A stretch of DNA of 7,396 nt from Sulfitobacter sp. (GTDB taxonomy: Bacteria; Pseudomonadota; Alphaproteobacteria; Rhodobacterales; Rhodobacteraceae): the NCBI GenBank assembly GCA_024636405.1, contig JAGXHC010000205.1, positions 1 to 7,396 on the forward strand. The letters are read 5' to 3'. The position numbers and the translations under genes are program-made. This document shows positions 1 to 5,326 of this stretch, in pieces. Within the stretch, counting starts at the first letter, position 1. Each line of letters opens with the position of its first letter. The notes below the pieces were generated by a model. That model had not been told where the DNA came from. It ran no database searches and worked only from the letters and a program-made list of their open reading frames with translations.

Positions 1-190
1 CATAGGCGATGCCCCAGTGGGCCATGCCACAATCGCGATCAGCGGCCAATGCGCGCTGGAAGCACACGATGGCCTCTTGGTGGTTGAACCCGAACGTCCA
101 GTTCAGCCCGCGGTCAAACCACGTCTGCGCGGTGTCACTGTTGGACGTGACGGGCCGCGAATAGGCACCGAGATCATAAGAATAGTCCAT
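1..190 (-). CDS. TPR-repeat protein, 5' part only (runs off the left edge)
   Basis: The reading frame starts at ATG (complement of 188-190) and stays open to base 2, giving 63 residues that begin MDYSYDLGAYSRPV. An AAGGAG ribosome site lies 8 bases upstream, which fixes the start. Residues about 22-62 (WFDRGLNWTFGFNHQEAIVC, then FQRALAADRDCGMAHWGIAY) have the helix-turn-helix spacing and small/aromatic pattern of tetratricopeptide repeats: paired W/F, the A..CF..AL core, then D.DC.MAHWG. This resembles the N-terminus of cytosolic TPR proteins of several hundred residues seen in Rhodobacteraceae; their biochemical role is not established. There is no signal peptide in the visible part. The rest of the gene lies outside the window, so domain order and function cannot be judged. 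TPR character is fairly sure; any more precise name would be a guess. Confidence 0.8.
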   Translation of the reverse strand, partial: MDYSYDLGAYSRPVTSNSDTAQTWFDRGLNWTFGFNHQEAIVCFQRALAADRDCGMAHWGIAY

Positions 191-635
191 TGCTGCGGCT
201 CCTTATTGCGGGTGTCAGAATGACAACTTCGGGCGCACTTGCCTAGCCTTGCGGGAGGGGCTGATTGCCGCGCTACGGTGTATTGGCGGCTTGGGGCCGC
301 TTGCCAGATGGGATCGGCTGGGGCGCTGCCCCAGACCCCGGGATATTTTAGGCCAGAAGAATTGGGGATTGGCGCAGATCGGCGGGACGGGGTTGAGTGG
401 GGCGGGGGCGGTTTTGAAGGTAGATCGGGGGCCGTTGGCTGAAGGGAGAGGGAGATCAAGCTCGATGGAAAGGAGCCTTTGATCTGATACTGGCATGAGT
501 TCAAATTCTGACCTTGATAAGAAATGACGGCGCAGGAAAATGCCCCCTGTTTTCAATAGTATGTGGCGTTGCATTCGACACGACCGGGCGAACCCGAAAT
601 CCGCGCTGGTGGCACAGTGTCGGTGGCTTCTGGCC
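191..635. other. Gene-free stretch between the TPR gene and the J-domain gene
   Basis: About 445 bases with no convincing gene. Open frames on both strands here have no family resemblance, no clear ribosome site and compositions typical of chance frames in GC-rich DNA. The stretch holds the upstream region of the TPR gene (AAGGAG at about 199-204), a GC hairpin (GCGGC TTGGG GCCGC, 286-300) and the repeat-like element at 318-362. Bases about 500-590 are less GC-rich (for example TTGATAAGAAATGACG) but show no clear promoter pair. No terminator with a T-run is visible after the J-domain gene. Confidence 0.6.
318..362. repeat. GC-rich intergenic repeat-like element with hairpin
   Basis: GGGGC-GCT-GCCCC (320-332) forms a perfect 5-bp stem and is followed by AGACCCCGGGATATTTTAGG and CCAGAAGAA. 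This hairpin plus 'CCCCGGGATATTTT..CCA.AAGAA' layout matches, from memory, a short element scattered between genes in many Rhodobacteraceae genomes. Only one copy is in this window, so its repeated nature is recalled, not seen. It could act as a weak terminator or an RNA-processing or stability element; neither is shown here. Confidence 0.5.
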
Positions 636-1262
636 CTAGTCCTTGAAGTTGCGACTGCCTTTGATCTGATCCCAAGCCCAGACTACCTGTTGCAACTGAT
701 CTTCTTGCGATCGATCGCCGCCATTCATGTCCGGGTGCAGGACCTTGATCAGCGATTTATAGACCTTGCGCACTTCGGGCTTGGTCCAGGTGTCCTTGGC
801 TTCCAGAATTTCCAGTGCACGGCGTTCCGTGGGGGGCAGGCGGCGGCCGGCCTGGGGGCCGCGTCCGGGGTTTTGCGTGCTGTTCGCGCCCAGCACCTGA
901 TGCGGATCCTCAATGCCCAGACGTGCCCACGCCCGTGCTTCGGGATCACCCAGCGGCTTTGTGCTGCGTTCCCAGACCTTGTCCTTGGACATCTGGGCAT
1001 TCGGTTCGGCTTCTGTCGTGCCGTCGAAGAAGTTCCATTTCAGGTTGTATTCGCGCACGTGCTGCTGGCAGAACCAGAAAAAATCATCCAGCACATCGGG
1101 TGCTTTCGGCGCGCGGTATTTACCTGCATCTTCGCAACCGGGGTGATCGCAGACCCTCCTTGAAGTCTCGGATGCGCCCGACATGCCACGTCTGCCGCGG
1201 GGGTTTTTCTTTTTGGAGGACGACACCGACATGTCGAATCCGAAGGGATCTGCTTTGGGCAT
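636..1262 (-). CDS. J-domain (DnaJ-like) co-chaperone, 208 residues
   Basis: The C-terminal part, residues about 147-206, is a J domain: an ALEILE helix, then VRKVYKSLIKVLHPDMNGGD with the diagnostic HPD tripeptide at 176-178, then a last helix ending AWDQIK. J domains stimulate ATP hydrolysis by Hsp70 (DnaK), so the protein probably recruits DnaK to a client. It lacks the Gly/Phe region, CxxCxGxG zinc repeats and C-terminal domains of true DnaJ. The N-terminal half is lysine/serine-rich and then carries C38, H40, C43, C65 and H68 (CDHPGC ... FWFCQQH), which could bind a metal; that is inference. The ATG at 1260-1262 has GGAAAGG about 9 bases upstream; a later in-frame M11 is possible. The gene is divergent from bolA, an arrangement I recall as conserved in Rhodobacteraceae. 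The client is unknown. Confidence 0.88.
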   Translation of the reverse strand: MPKADPFGFDMSVSSSKKKNPRGRRGMSGASETSRRVCDHPGCEDAGKYRAPKAPDVLDDFFWFCQQHVREYNLKWNFFDGTTEAEPNAQMSKDKVWERSTKPLGDPEARAWARLGIEDPHQVLGANSTQNPGRGPQAGRRLPPTERRALEILEAKDTWTKPEVRKVYKSLIKVLHPDMNGGDRSQEDQLQQVVWAWDQIKGSRNFKD

Positions 1263-1337
1263 GGTATTGGACCTTTCCGACTCAGGCCGGTCACTTTAGA
1301 CCTTGCCGCGAGAGATTGAAGGGGGCAGCGGAGAAAA
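1263..1337. promoter_or_regulatory. Divergent intergenic region between the J-domain gene and bolA
   Basis: These 75 bases must hold the start signals of both genes unless transcription enters from elsewhere. The bolA ribosome site is GGAG at 1330-1333, close to its ATG; the J-domain gene has GGAAAGG on the opposite strand. I could not find a -35/-10 pair with good spacing for either gene, so no promoter position is claimed. Confidence 0.45.
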
Positions 1338-1595
1338 ATGTCAGTAACGCAAGAGATTGCCGATAGGCTTGAGGGGGCGTTCGCGCCCAGGGAATTGAAT
1401 GTCGTAGACGACAGTGAAAGCCATCGCGGCCACGCCGGACACCGCGAAGGTGGTGAGAGCCATTTCAATGTGCGTATCCGGGCGGCACAGTTTGCCGATA
1501 TGTCGCGTCTGGCGCGGCACCGGGCAGTTCATGGGGCGCTGGGGCATGACCTGATCGCACGGATTCACGCGCTGGCGATTGATGTGGACGTTTAA
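1338..1595 (+). CDS. bolA: BolA-family protein
   Basis: The 85-residue product covers the whole BolA fold. It has the N-terminal helix (VTQEIADRLEGAF), the loop with DDSESHRGHAG (24-34), GGESHFNVRI (38-47), then the helix RLARHRAVHGALGHDL (57-72) and the final IARIHALAI strand with the family's conserved C-terminal His (H77). BolA proteins pair with monothiol glutaredoxins (Grx4/GrxD type) to bind [2Fe-2S] clusters and take part in Fe-S or iron handling; some also bind DNA. The length is normal and no residue seems missing. The start is ATG after GCGGAGAAAA. The gene is divergent from the J-domain gene and convergent with the DUF4177 gene, with only 9 bases between the two stop codons and no clear terminator. 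No glutaredoxin gene is in the window. Confidence 0.95.
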   Translation: MSVTQEIADRLEGAFAPRELNVVDDSESHRGHAGHREGGESHFNVRIRAAQFADMSRLARHRAVHGALGHDLIARIHALAIDVDV

Positions 1596-1604
1596 GACAA
1601 GCGT

Positions 1605-2126
1605 CTAAGCATCTGTTTTTGGGCCACTTCGGTAAGCGGCCAGATTGGAAAGCGGTGATCCGACAGCATCGATGTCGCGGGTGCCTTCGACACCATTGTC
1701 GAAAGCCCGATCATCTTTGGCAGGATCGGATTGCGGTTTCTCTGCCGTCACGGTTGCACCGGTCGCCGCCAGCGGGGGAACAGGCGGGCTTTCCGCGTCC
1801 GGTTGTTCAGCCGGAGTATCCTCGGAGAGGGGGGCGGGCGTGGTCAGATCGGGCGCAGGAAGAAGTTCCTGCCCGAAAGTTTCCGCGTCCGTCTGATGCA
1901 GGCGGCGGAACACCAGCACGTTGCGCCATTCCGTGATGCTGGAGGTCAGGCCGGATCTCTCAGTGCTGGGCAGGGTTTCGGCGCGGACATAATCCCAGTC
2001 CTCTTCGGCCATACTGTTCATAAGTGCCTCAATGGCATGGGAAAAACGCGCCTCCGGCGTTTTGATGCCGGGCGCCTTGAGACCTTTGGTGGGGGCGGGA
2101 ACTACCTTGTATTCGTAACGGGACAT
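1605..2126 (-). CDS. DUF4177 domain protein with a long low-complexity tail
   Basis: Residues 1-76 match the DUF4177 pattern: an opening strand YEYKVVPAP (4-12), a helix containing EALMNSMAEEDWDYVRAETL (33-52) and a closing strand WRNVLVFRR (67-75). The family has no assigned function. After residue about 80 the chain turns Pro/Ala/Glu/Asp/Thr-rich (for example PLSEDTPAEQPDAESPPVPP) up to residue 173 and is predicted by eye to be disordered and acidic. There is no signal peptide or membrane segment. The start is supported by AGAGG six bases upstream of ATG. The gene lies downstream of nsrR on the same strand after about 150 bases, so cotranscription is possible but not shown. It converges on bolA, 9 bases away. 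The tail is much longer than in stand-alone DUF4177 proteins. Confidence 0.82.
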   Translation of the reverse strand: MSRYEYKVVPAPTKGLKAPGIKTPEARFSHAIEALMNSMAEEDWDYVRAETLPSTERSGLTSSITEWRNVLVFRRLHQTDAETFGQELLPAPDLTTPAPLSEDTPAEQPDAESPPVPPLAATGATVTAEKPQSDPAKDDRAFDNGVEGTRDIDAVGSPLSNLAAYRSGPKTDA

Positions 2127-2279
2127 GCGTGACCTCTGACAACTGCCCGGAGGTTATACGGCAGCATGGGAAGAAAGGAAACGCAGGAGTGACGGCAAAA
2201 TGCGGCTTGTGAGGGGGGTGCGTATCCTGCTTGCAAAAATGGCGCGGGGCGCGGGCGGCGATTTTGCGGCCCGAAACCG

Positions 2280-2714
2280 TCAGTCCGGCAGGCTAAGCAA
2301 TGCGCGCAGGCGGTCCTGTTGCCGTGTCACATCGGCCAGCGAGTAGCGGTCCAGCACCGCAAAGAATGCCTCCTGTGCCTCTTGTAGTGGTGTGCGCAGC
2401 CCGCAAGCAGGCAGGATGCGGCAGCTTTTGTTGGTGCTGAAACATTCGACAACCGGATCGTCCTTTTTCAGGCGCCGCATGACGTCGCCAATGTTGATCC
2501 TGTCAGCAGGCAACGCCAGCGTAAGTCCGCCGCCGCGCCCGCGTTCGGCCCTGACAAAGCCTTCCTGCACAAGTGTGGTGGCGACTTTGGACAGATGGTT
2601 GACGGACAGATCATAAAGCCCGGCAATGTGGGTCACCGACAGTCTTTGGGGTTGGCGCACACAGAGCGCGACCAGAATGCGCAGGGCGTAATCGGTGAAT
2701 TTGTCCAGTTGCAT
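2280..2714 (-). CDS. nsrR: Rrf2-family transcriptional regulator, NsrR-like (nitric-oxide-type Fe-S sensor)
   Basis: The 144-residue product opens MQLDKFTDYALRILVALCVR, the usual Rrf2/NsrR start. The winged helix follows, with recognition helix LSVNHLSKVATTLVQEGFV (36-54) and wing RGRGGGLTLALP (58-69). Three cysteines C91, C98 and C104 (CFSTNKSC, RILPAC) lie where Rrf2 proteins hold an Fe-S cluster. Asp8, a cluster ligand in Streptomyces NsrR, is present, and the His that IscR uses near position 107 is absent (R107 here), which favours NsrR over IscR. NsrR represses NO-detoxification genes until NO attacks the cluster. An upstream in-frame ATG at 2768 would add 18 residues (MRNSLGLLFPHFNYYFIA) unlike the family, so I chose 2714, although its ribosome site is weak. 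No known NsrR target (hmp, nnrS, nor) is in the window; the divergent small gene is the only local candidate. Confidence 0.85.
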   Translation of the reverse strand: MQLDKFTDYALRILVALCVRQPQRLSVTHIAGLYDLSVNHLSKVATTLVQEGFVRAERGRGGGLTLALPADRINIGDVMRRLKKDDPVVECFSTNKSCRILPACGLRTPLQEAQEAFFAVLDRYSLADVTRQQDRLRALLSLPD

Positions 2715-2795
2715 GGCGATAAAATAGTAATTGAAATGCGGAAATAAAAGGCCTAATGAATTACGCATCCTAAATACTTAATATATGGAGCAACC
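2715..2795. promoter_or_regulatory. AT-rich divergent control region between nsrR and a small membrane-protein gene
   Basis: These 81 bases are clearly richer in A+T than the rest of the window. They contain TTGAAA (2731-2736, a fair -35 for the + strand), AT-rich boxes near 2771-2784 (TAAATAC, TTAATAT), an inverted pair GTAATT (2727-2732) / AATTAC (2759-2764) and the palindrome AGGCCT (2749-2754). The + gene has GGAG at 2787-2790. An NsrR autoregulatory operator would be expected here, but I cannot match a full NsrR consensus and do not place one. Confidence 0.45.
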
Positions 2796-2951
2796 ATGAC
2801 ACTCAGCGACGCAATCCTCTGGCCCGGTACGCAGATTTGCAAGCGCATGGGCGTGGATCCTGAAGCCGACGCCGGGCTTATCCGCTCCATGTGTAACATG
2901 CTGGTTTATCTGGTGGTGATCCTGTTCGGCATGTGGATTTTCATGTCCTGA
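2796..2951 (+). CDS. Small single-pass membrane protein, 51 residues, unknown function
   Basis: ATG at 2796 follows GGAG with a 5-base gap, and the frame closes with TGA at 2949-2951. The product starts MTLSDAILWPGTQICKRMGV, continues DPEADAGLIRSMC and ends in one hydrophobic helix, NMLVYLVVILFGMWIFMS (34-51), with a charged N-terminal part. This is the layout of a C-tail-anchored small membrane protein. It has two cysteines, C15 and C33, the second just before the membrane helix. The good ribosome site, the clean topology and the position divergent from nsrR argue that it is real. I do not recognise a named family. By position it could belong to the NO/Fe-S stress response, which is inference. 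It converges on the thioesterase gene with 26 bases between them. Confidence 0.68.
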   Translation: MTLSDAILWPGTQICKRMGVDPEADAGLIRSMCNMLVYLVVILFGMWIFMS

Positions 2952-2977
2952 CCCCGAAATCTGCATGACCTGCGCAG

Positions 2978-3445
2978 TTAGCGGCGGATGCCGATGCTGC
3001 GACCGGCGCGGTCAGGGTGCGGCAACGCATCGTGAGATTTTTGCACCGCAGCAATTTTGGCGCGGATGTCAGCGGGCATGGCGGCGACGCGGGGCCCGGA
3101 CTGGTCCACATGCAAGGTCAGCCCCTCGGCGGTGGCCGCAATCCAGCCGTCCGTGTGCCAAAGTTCCTGATAGGTATGGAACCGCTTTTCGTCATGATCC
3201 AGCAATTGCAACGTGCCGGTGACCACATCACCCGCGTGCAGTTCGCGCAGATAGCAGACGTGGAATTCCGCGACATAGGTCGTAAAGCCGGTTTGCTGGT
3301 AGGCCGGGCCGAACCCCATGTGTTGGTATGCCTCATCCACCGCCTGATCGAAAAGAACGTTGTAATACGCCATATTCAGGTGGCCGTTGAAGTCGATCCA
3401 GTCGGGCAGGACGGTCATCGGGGAAGAGCGGAAGGGGGTGTTCAT
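2978..3445 (-). CDS. Hotdog-fold acyl-CoA thioesterase (4HBT-like)
   Basis: The product from M at 3445 is 155 residues. Residues 15-37 (DWIDFNGHLNMAYYNVLFDQ, then AVD) carry the D-x-N-G-H motif and following long helix of the 4-hydroxybenzoyl-CoA thioesterase group. Strands follow: TTYVAEFHVCYLREL, then DVVTGTLQLLDHDEKRFHTY and a terminal ATAEGLTLHVD. These enzymes hydrolyse acyl-CoA thioesters in the cytoplasm. The substrate cannot be read from the sequence; betainyl-CoA thioesterases of carnitine breakdown are one similar group. A longer frame from 3493 adds 16 residues (MRQPRRSPCNHRTCAV) unlike the family, so 3445 is preferred; the nearest Shine-Dalgarno-like AGGA is rather far, about 11 bases upstream. 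No pathway genes flank it. The last 15 residues are basic (HPDRAGRSIGIRR). Confidence 0.85.
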   Translation of the reverse strand: MNTPFRSSPMTVLPDWIDFNGHLNMAYYNVLFDQAVDEAYQHMGFGPAYQQTGFTTYVAEFHVCYLRELHAGDVVTGTLQLLDHDEKRFHTYQELWHTDGWIAATAEGLTLHVDQSGPRVAAMPADIRAKIAAVQKSHDALPHPDRAGRSIGIRR

Positions 3446-3525
3446 GACGGCGCATGTCCTGTGATTGCATGGGCTACGGCGTGGCTGGCGCACGACATGG
3501 GGGGTGTGGTTAGCGCGTGGGGGCT

Positions 3526-3563
3526 TTGCGGTGGGCCGTGGGATTATTGCGGTGGGCCGTGGG
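3526..3563. repeat. Two tandem copies of TTGCGGTGGGCCGTGGG, period 21
   Basis: The 17-base unit is at 3526-3542 and again, identical, at 3547-3563, separated by ATTA. It lies in the noncoding spacer between the thioesterase and gatB and leads straight into the hairpin at 3559-3575. Part of a related unit (GCGCGTGGGGGC) lies just upstream. It is likely a slippage product or part of a dispersed intergenic element; no function is evident. Confidence 0.7.
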
Positions 3564-3580
3564 GTGAAACCCCACCCTAC
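3559..3580. repeat. GTGGGG-TGAAA-CCCCAC hairpin, dispersed-element type
   Basis: A perfect 6-bp stem (3559-3564 with 3570-3575) around a TGAAA loop, followed by CCTAC. The core GTGGGGTGAAACCCCACC plus CTAC resembles a short repeat I recall from many intergenic regions of Rhodobacterales. It has no T-run on either strand, so it is a poor intrinsic terminator. The copy number in this genome cannot be judged from one window. Confidence 0.5.
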
Positions 3581-3606
3581 GGGGTCAACATTGGGTGAGG
3601 TGCAAG

Positions 3607-3621
3607 GCGGCTTCGCGCCGC
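3607..3621 (-). terminator. Hairpin directly after the gatB stop
   Basis: GCGGC-TTCGC-GCCGC forms a 5-bp stem with a 5-base loop, one base beyond the gatB stop codon. No T-run follows on the gatB strand, so this would be a weak or Rho-assisted end, or only a 3'-end stabiliser. Confidence 0.3.
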
Positions 3622-3622
3622 G

Positions 3623-5134
3623 CTATTGCGCAAGCTTATTCGCGACGATGTCGTTGACTGCCTTTGGGTTAGCCTTGCCGCCCGTGGCCTTCATCACCTG
3701 GCCCACGAACCATCCCGCCAGTTTCGGGTTCTGTTGTGCCTTGGCGACCTGATCCGGGTTGGCGGCGATGATCTCATCCACCGCTTGTTCGATTGCGCCT
3801 GTGTCGGTGACCTGTTTCAGGCCTTCGGTTTGAACGATCTCAGCGGGATCTCGGCCCGAAGTATAGGCGATTTCAAACACATCCTTGGCGATCTTGCCGG
3901 ATATGGCATCGGACGCAATCAGATCTACAATGCTGCCCAGTTGCGCGGGGCTGACCGGGCTGTCGGCGATGTCGCATTCGTCCTTCTTGAGGCGCCCGAA
4001 CAATTCGTTTATCACCCAGTTCGCAGCCATCTTGCCGTCACGTCCCTGTGCCGTTGCCTCAAAATAGCCTGCGGAATCCAGATCGGCAGTCAGGACGGAA
4101 GCGTCATAGTCTGAAAGGCCGAATTCATTGATAAATCTCGCTTTCTTTGCGTCGGGAAGTTCAGGCAGGCCAGCGGCGATATCATCGACCCACGCCTGTT
4201 CAATCTCCAGCGGCAGCAGGTCAGGATCCGGGAAATAGCGATAATCATGTGCTTCCTCCTTGGACCGCATGGACCGTGTTTCCTGTTTGTCGGGGTCAAA
4301 AAGACGGGTCTCCTGCACCACTTCGCCGCCACCCTCAACAATGGCAATCTGGCGTTTTGCTTCTACATCAATGGCTTGCTGGATGAACCTCATGGAGTTC
4401 ATGTTCTTGATCTCACAGCGCGTTCCAAGGTGCGAAAAGTCCTGCGTTGCCTGATATTTCTCATACTGGCCCGGCAGGCAGATCGACACGTTGACGTCGG
4501 CGCGCATGGCACCCGATTGCATGTCGCCGTTGCAGGTGCCGAGATAGCGCAGGATCTGGCGCAGTTTCGCGAGATAGGCGGCCGCCTCTTCAGGGCCGCG
4601 GATGTCAGGACGGCTGACAATCTCCATCAGGGCAACGCCGGTCCGGTTGAGGTCCACAAAAGACATATTGGGGTCCATGTCGTGAATGGATTTGCCCGCG
4701 TCCTGTTCAAGGTGAATGCGTTCGACACGGACCAGCCGCGCGGTGCCGTCGCCCATTTCAACAAGCACTTCGCCTTCGCCCACGATGGGATGATAAAGCT
4801 GTGAAATCTGATAGCCCTGCGGCAGATCGGGGTAAAAGTAGTTCTTGCGGTCAAAGGCAGAATTCAGGTTGATCTGCGCCTTCAGGCCCAATCCTGTGCG
4901 CACGGCCTGTTCAACGCAAAAGTCATTGATCACGGGCAACATGCCGGGCATGGCCGCGTCAACAAAGGCCACGTTGCTGTTGGGTTCATTGCCGAATTTT
5001 GTGGATGCGCCGGAAAACAGCTTGGCCTTGGACAGGACTTGCGCGTGCACCTCCATGCCGATCACCAGTTCCCAGTCGTGTTTGGCGCCCGCGATGGTGC
5101 GGACTTTGGGGGTATCGTAGGTCAGATCGAGCAT
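3623..5134 (-). CDS. gatB: Aspartyl/glutamyl-tRNA(Asn/Gln) amidotransferase subunit B
   Basis: The 503-residue product is full length. GatB is part of the cytosolic GatCAB complex. GatB binds the mischarged Glu-tRNA(Gln) or Asp-tRNA(Asn) and activates it with ATP, and ammonia from the GatA glutaminase completes Gln-tRNA or Asn-tRNA. Visible landmarks are [20 protein letters not shown] (21-40), the pocket segment [17 protein letters not shown] (96-112), the family signature [14 protein letters not shown] (161-174), RADVNVSI (211-218), [15 protein letters not shown] (241-255) and [15 protein letters not shown] (292-306). The tRNA-binding YqeY-like tail fills roughly the last 150 residues and ends [17 protein letters not shown]. 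The start is fixed by GAGG five bases before ATG. gatA and gatC are not adjacent, so the complex is encoded at separate loci or beyond the window. The usual 'IGLEVHAQ' reads IGMEVHAQ, a mild substitution. Confidence 0.98.
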   Translation of the reverse strand: MLDLTYDTPKVRTIAGAKHDWELVIGMEVHAQVLSKAKLFSGASTKFGNEPNSNVAFVDAAMPGMLPVINDFCVEQAVRTGLGLKAQINLNSAFDRKNYFYPDLPQGYQISQLYHPIVGEGEVLVEMGDGTARLVRVERIHLEQDAGKSIHDMDPNMSFVDLNRTGVALMEIVSRPDIRGPEEAAAYLAKLRQILRYLGTCNGDMQSGAMRADVNVSICLPGQYEKYQATQDFSHLGTRCEIKNMNSMRFIQQAIDVEAKRQIAIVEGGGEVVQETRLFDPDKQETRSMRSKEEAHDYRYFPDPDLLPLEIEQAWVDDIAAGLPELPDAKKARFINEFGLSDYDASVLTADLDSAGYFEATAQGRDGKMAANWVINELFGRLKKDECDIADSPVSPAQLGSIVDLIASDAISGKIAKDVFEIAYTSGRDPAEIVQTEGLKQVTDTGAIEQAVDEIIAANPDQVAKAQQNPKLAGWFVGQVMKATGGKANPKAVNDIVANKLAQ

Positions 5135-5164
5135 GGGAACCTCGCGCGGGATGGGATCTCAGGG

Positions 5165-5193
5165 GGTTTAGCGCCGCGCGAAGGACGGGGCAA
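5165..5193 (-). promoter_or_regulatory. Possible sigma-70 type promoter of gatB
   Basis: On the minus strand TTGCCC (complement of 5188-5193) and TAAACC (complement of 5165-5170) are 17 bases apart, and the latter ends 30 bases before the gatB ATG. The -35 matches the consensus at four of six positions, the -10 at only three. Alphaproteobacterial promoters often have weak -10 boxes, so this is a candidate only. Confidence 0.3.
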
Positions 5194-5326
5194 GAGGGGT
5201 GGAGCATGCTGATCCTATGCAGCACACCTTGGAAAAATCCTGCGGCAAGTCACGGGACAAGACATGCACAGGTGGTGCAGGAACGTCTTTGCCGTGAACG
5301 AACGGCGCAATTTTGCCGGCGCCATG

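Noticed and set aside
103..574. Two overlapping minus-strand ORFs upstream of and overlapping the TPR gene
   Set aside because: Pro/Ser/Arg-rich chance frames over a noncoding repeat region; one overlaps the start of the TPR gene in another frame, and neither has a supported start.
540..1163. 207-codon plus-strand ORF antisense to the J-domain gene
   Set aside because: The minus frame has the HPD motif and J-domain helices; this one shows only shadow composition.
1594..1620. Possible terminator between bolA and the DUF4177 gene (AGAC-AAGC-GTCT before CTGTTTTT)
   Set aside because: A 4-bp stem with a gap before the T-run is too weak, and it overlaps the end of the DUF4177 coding sequence.
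2234..2273. Possible nsrR terminator (CGGGC/GCCCG stem with AAAAA on the + strand)
   Set aside because: The stem is only 5 bp with a 12-base loop and the T-run lies 13 bases beyond it, so it does not have intrinsic-terminator geometry.
2715..2768. N-terminal extension of NsrR from the ATG at 2768
   Set aside because: The 18 extra residues do not fit the Rrf2 family, whose members begin at the M-x-L-x-x-FTDYALR motif; the stretch is AT-rich promoter-like DNA.
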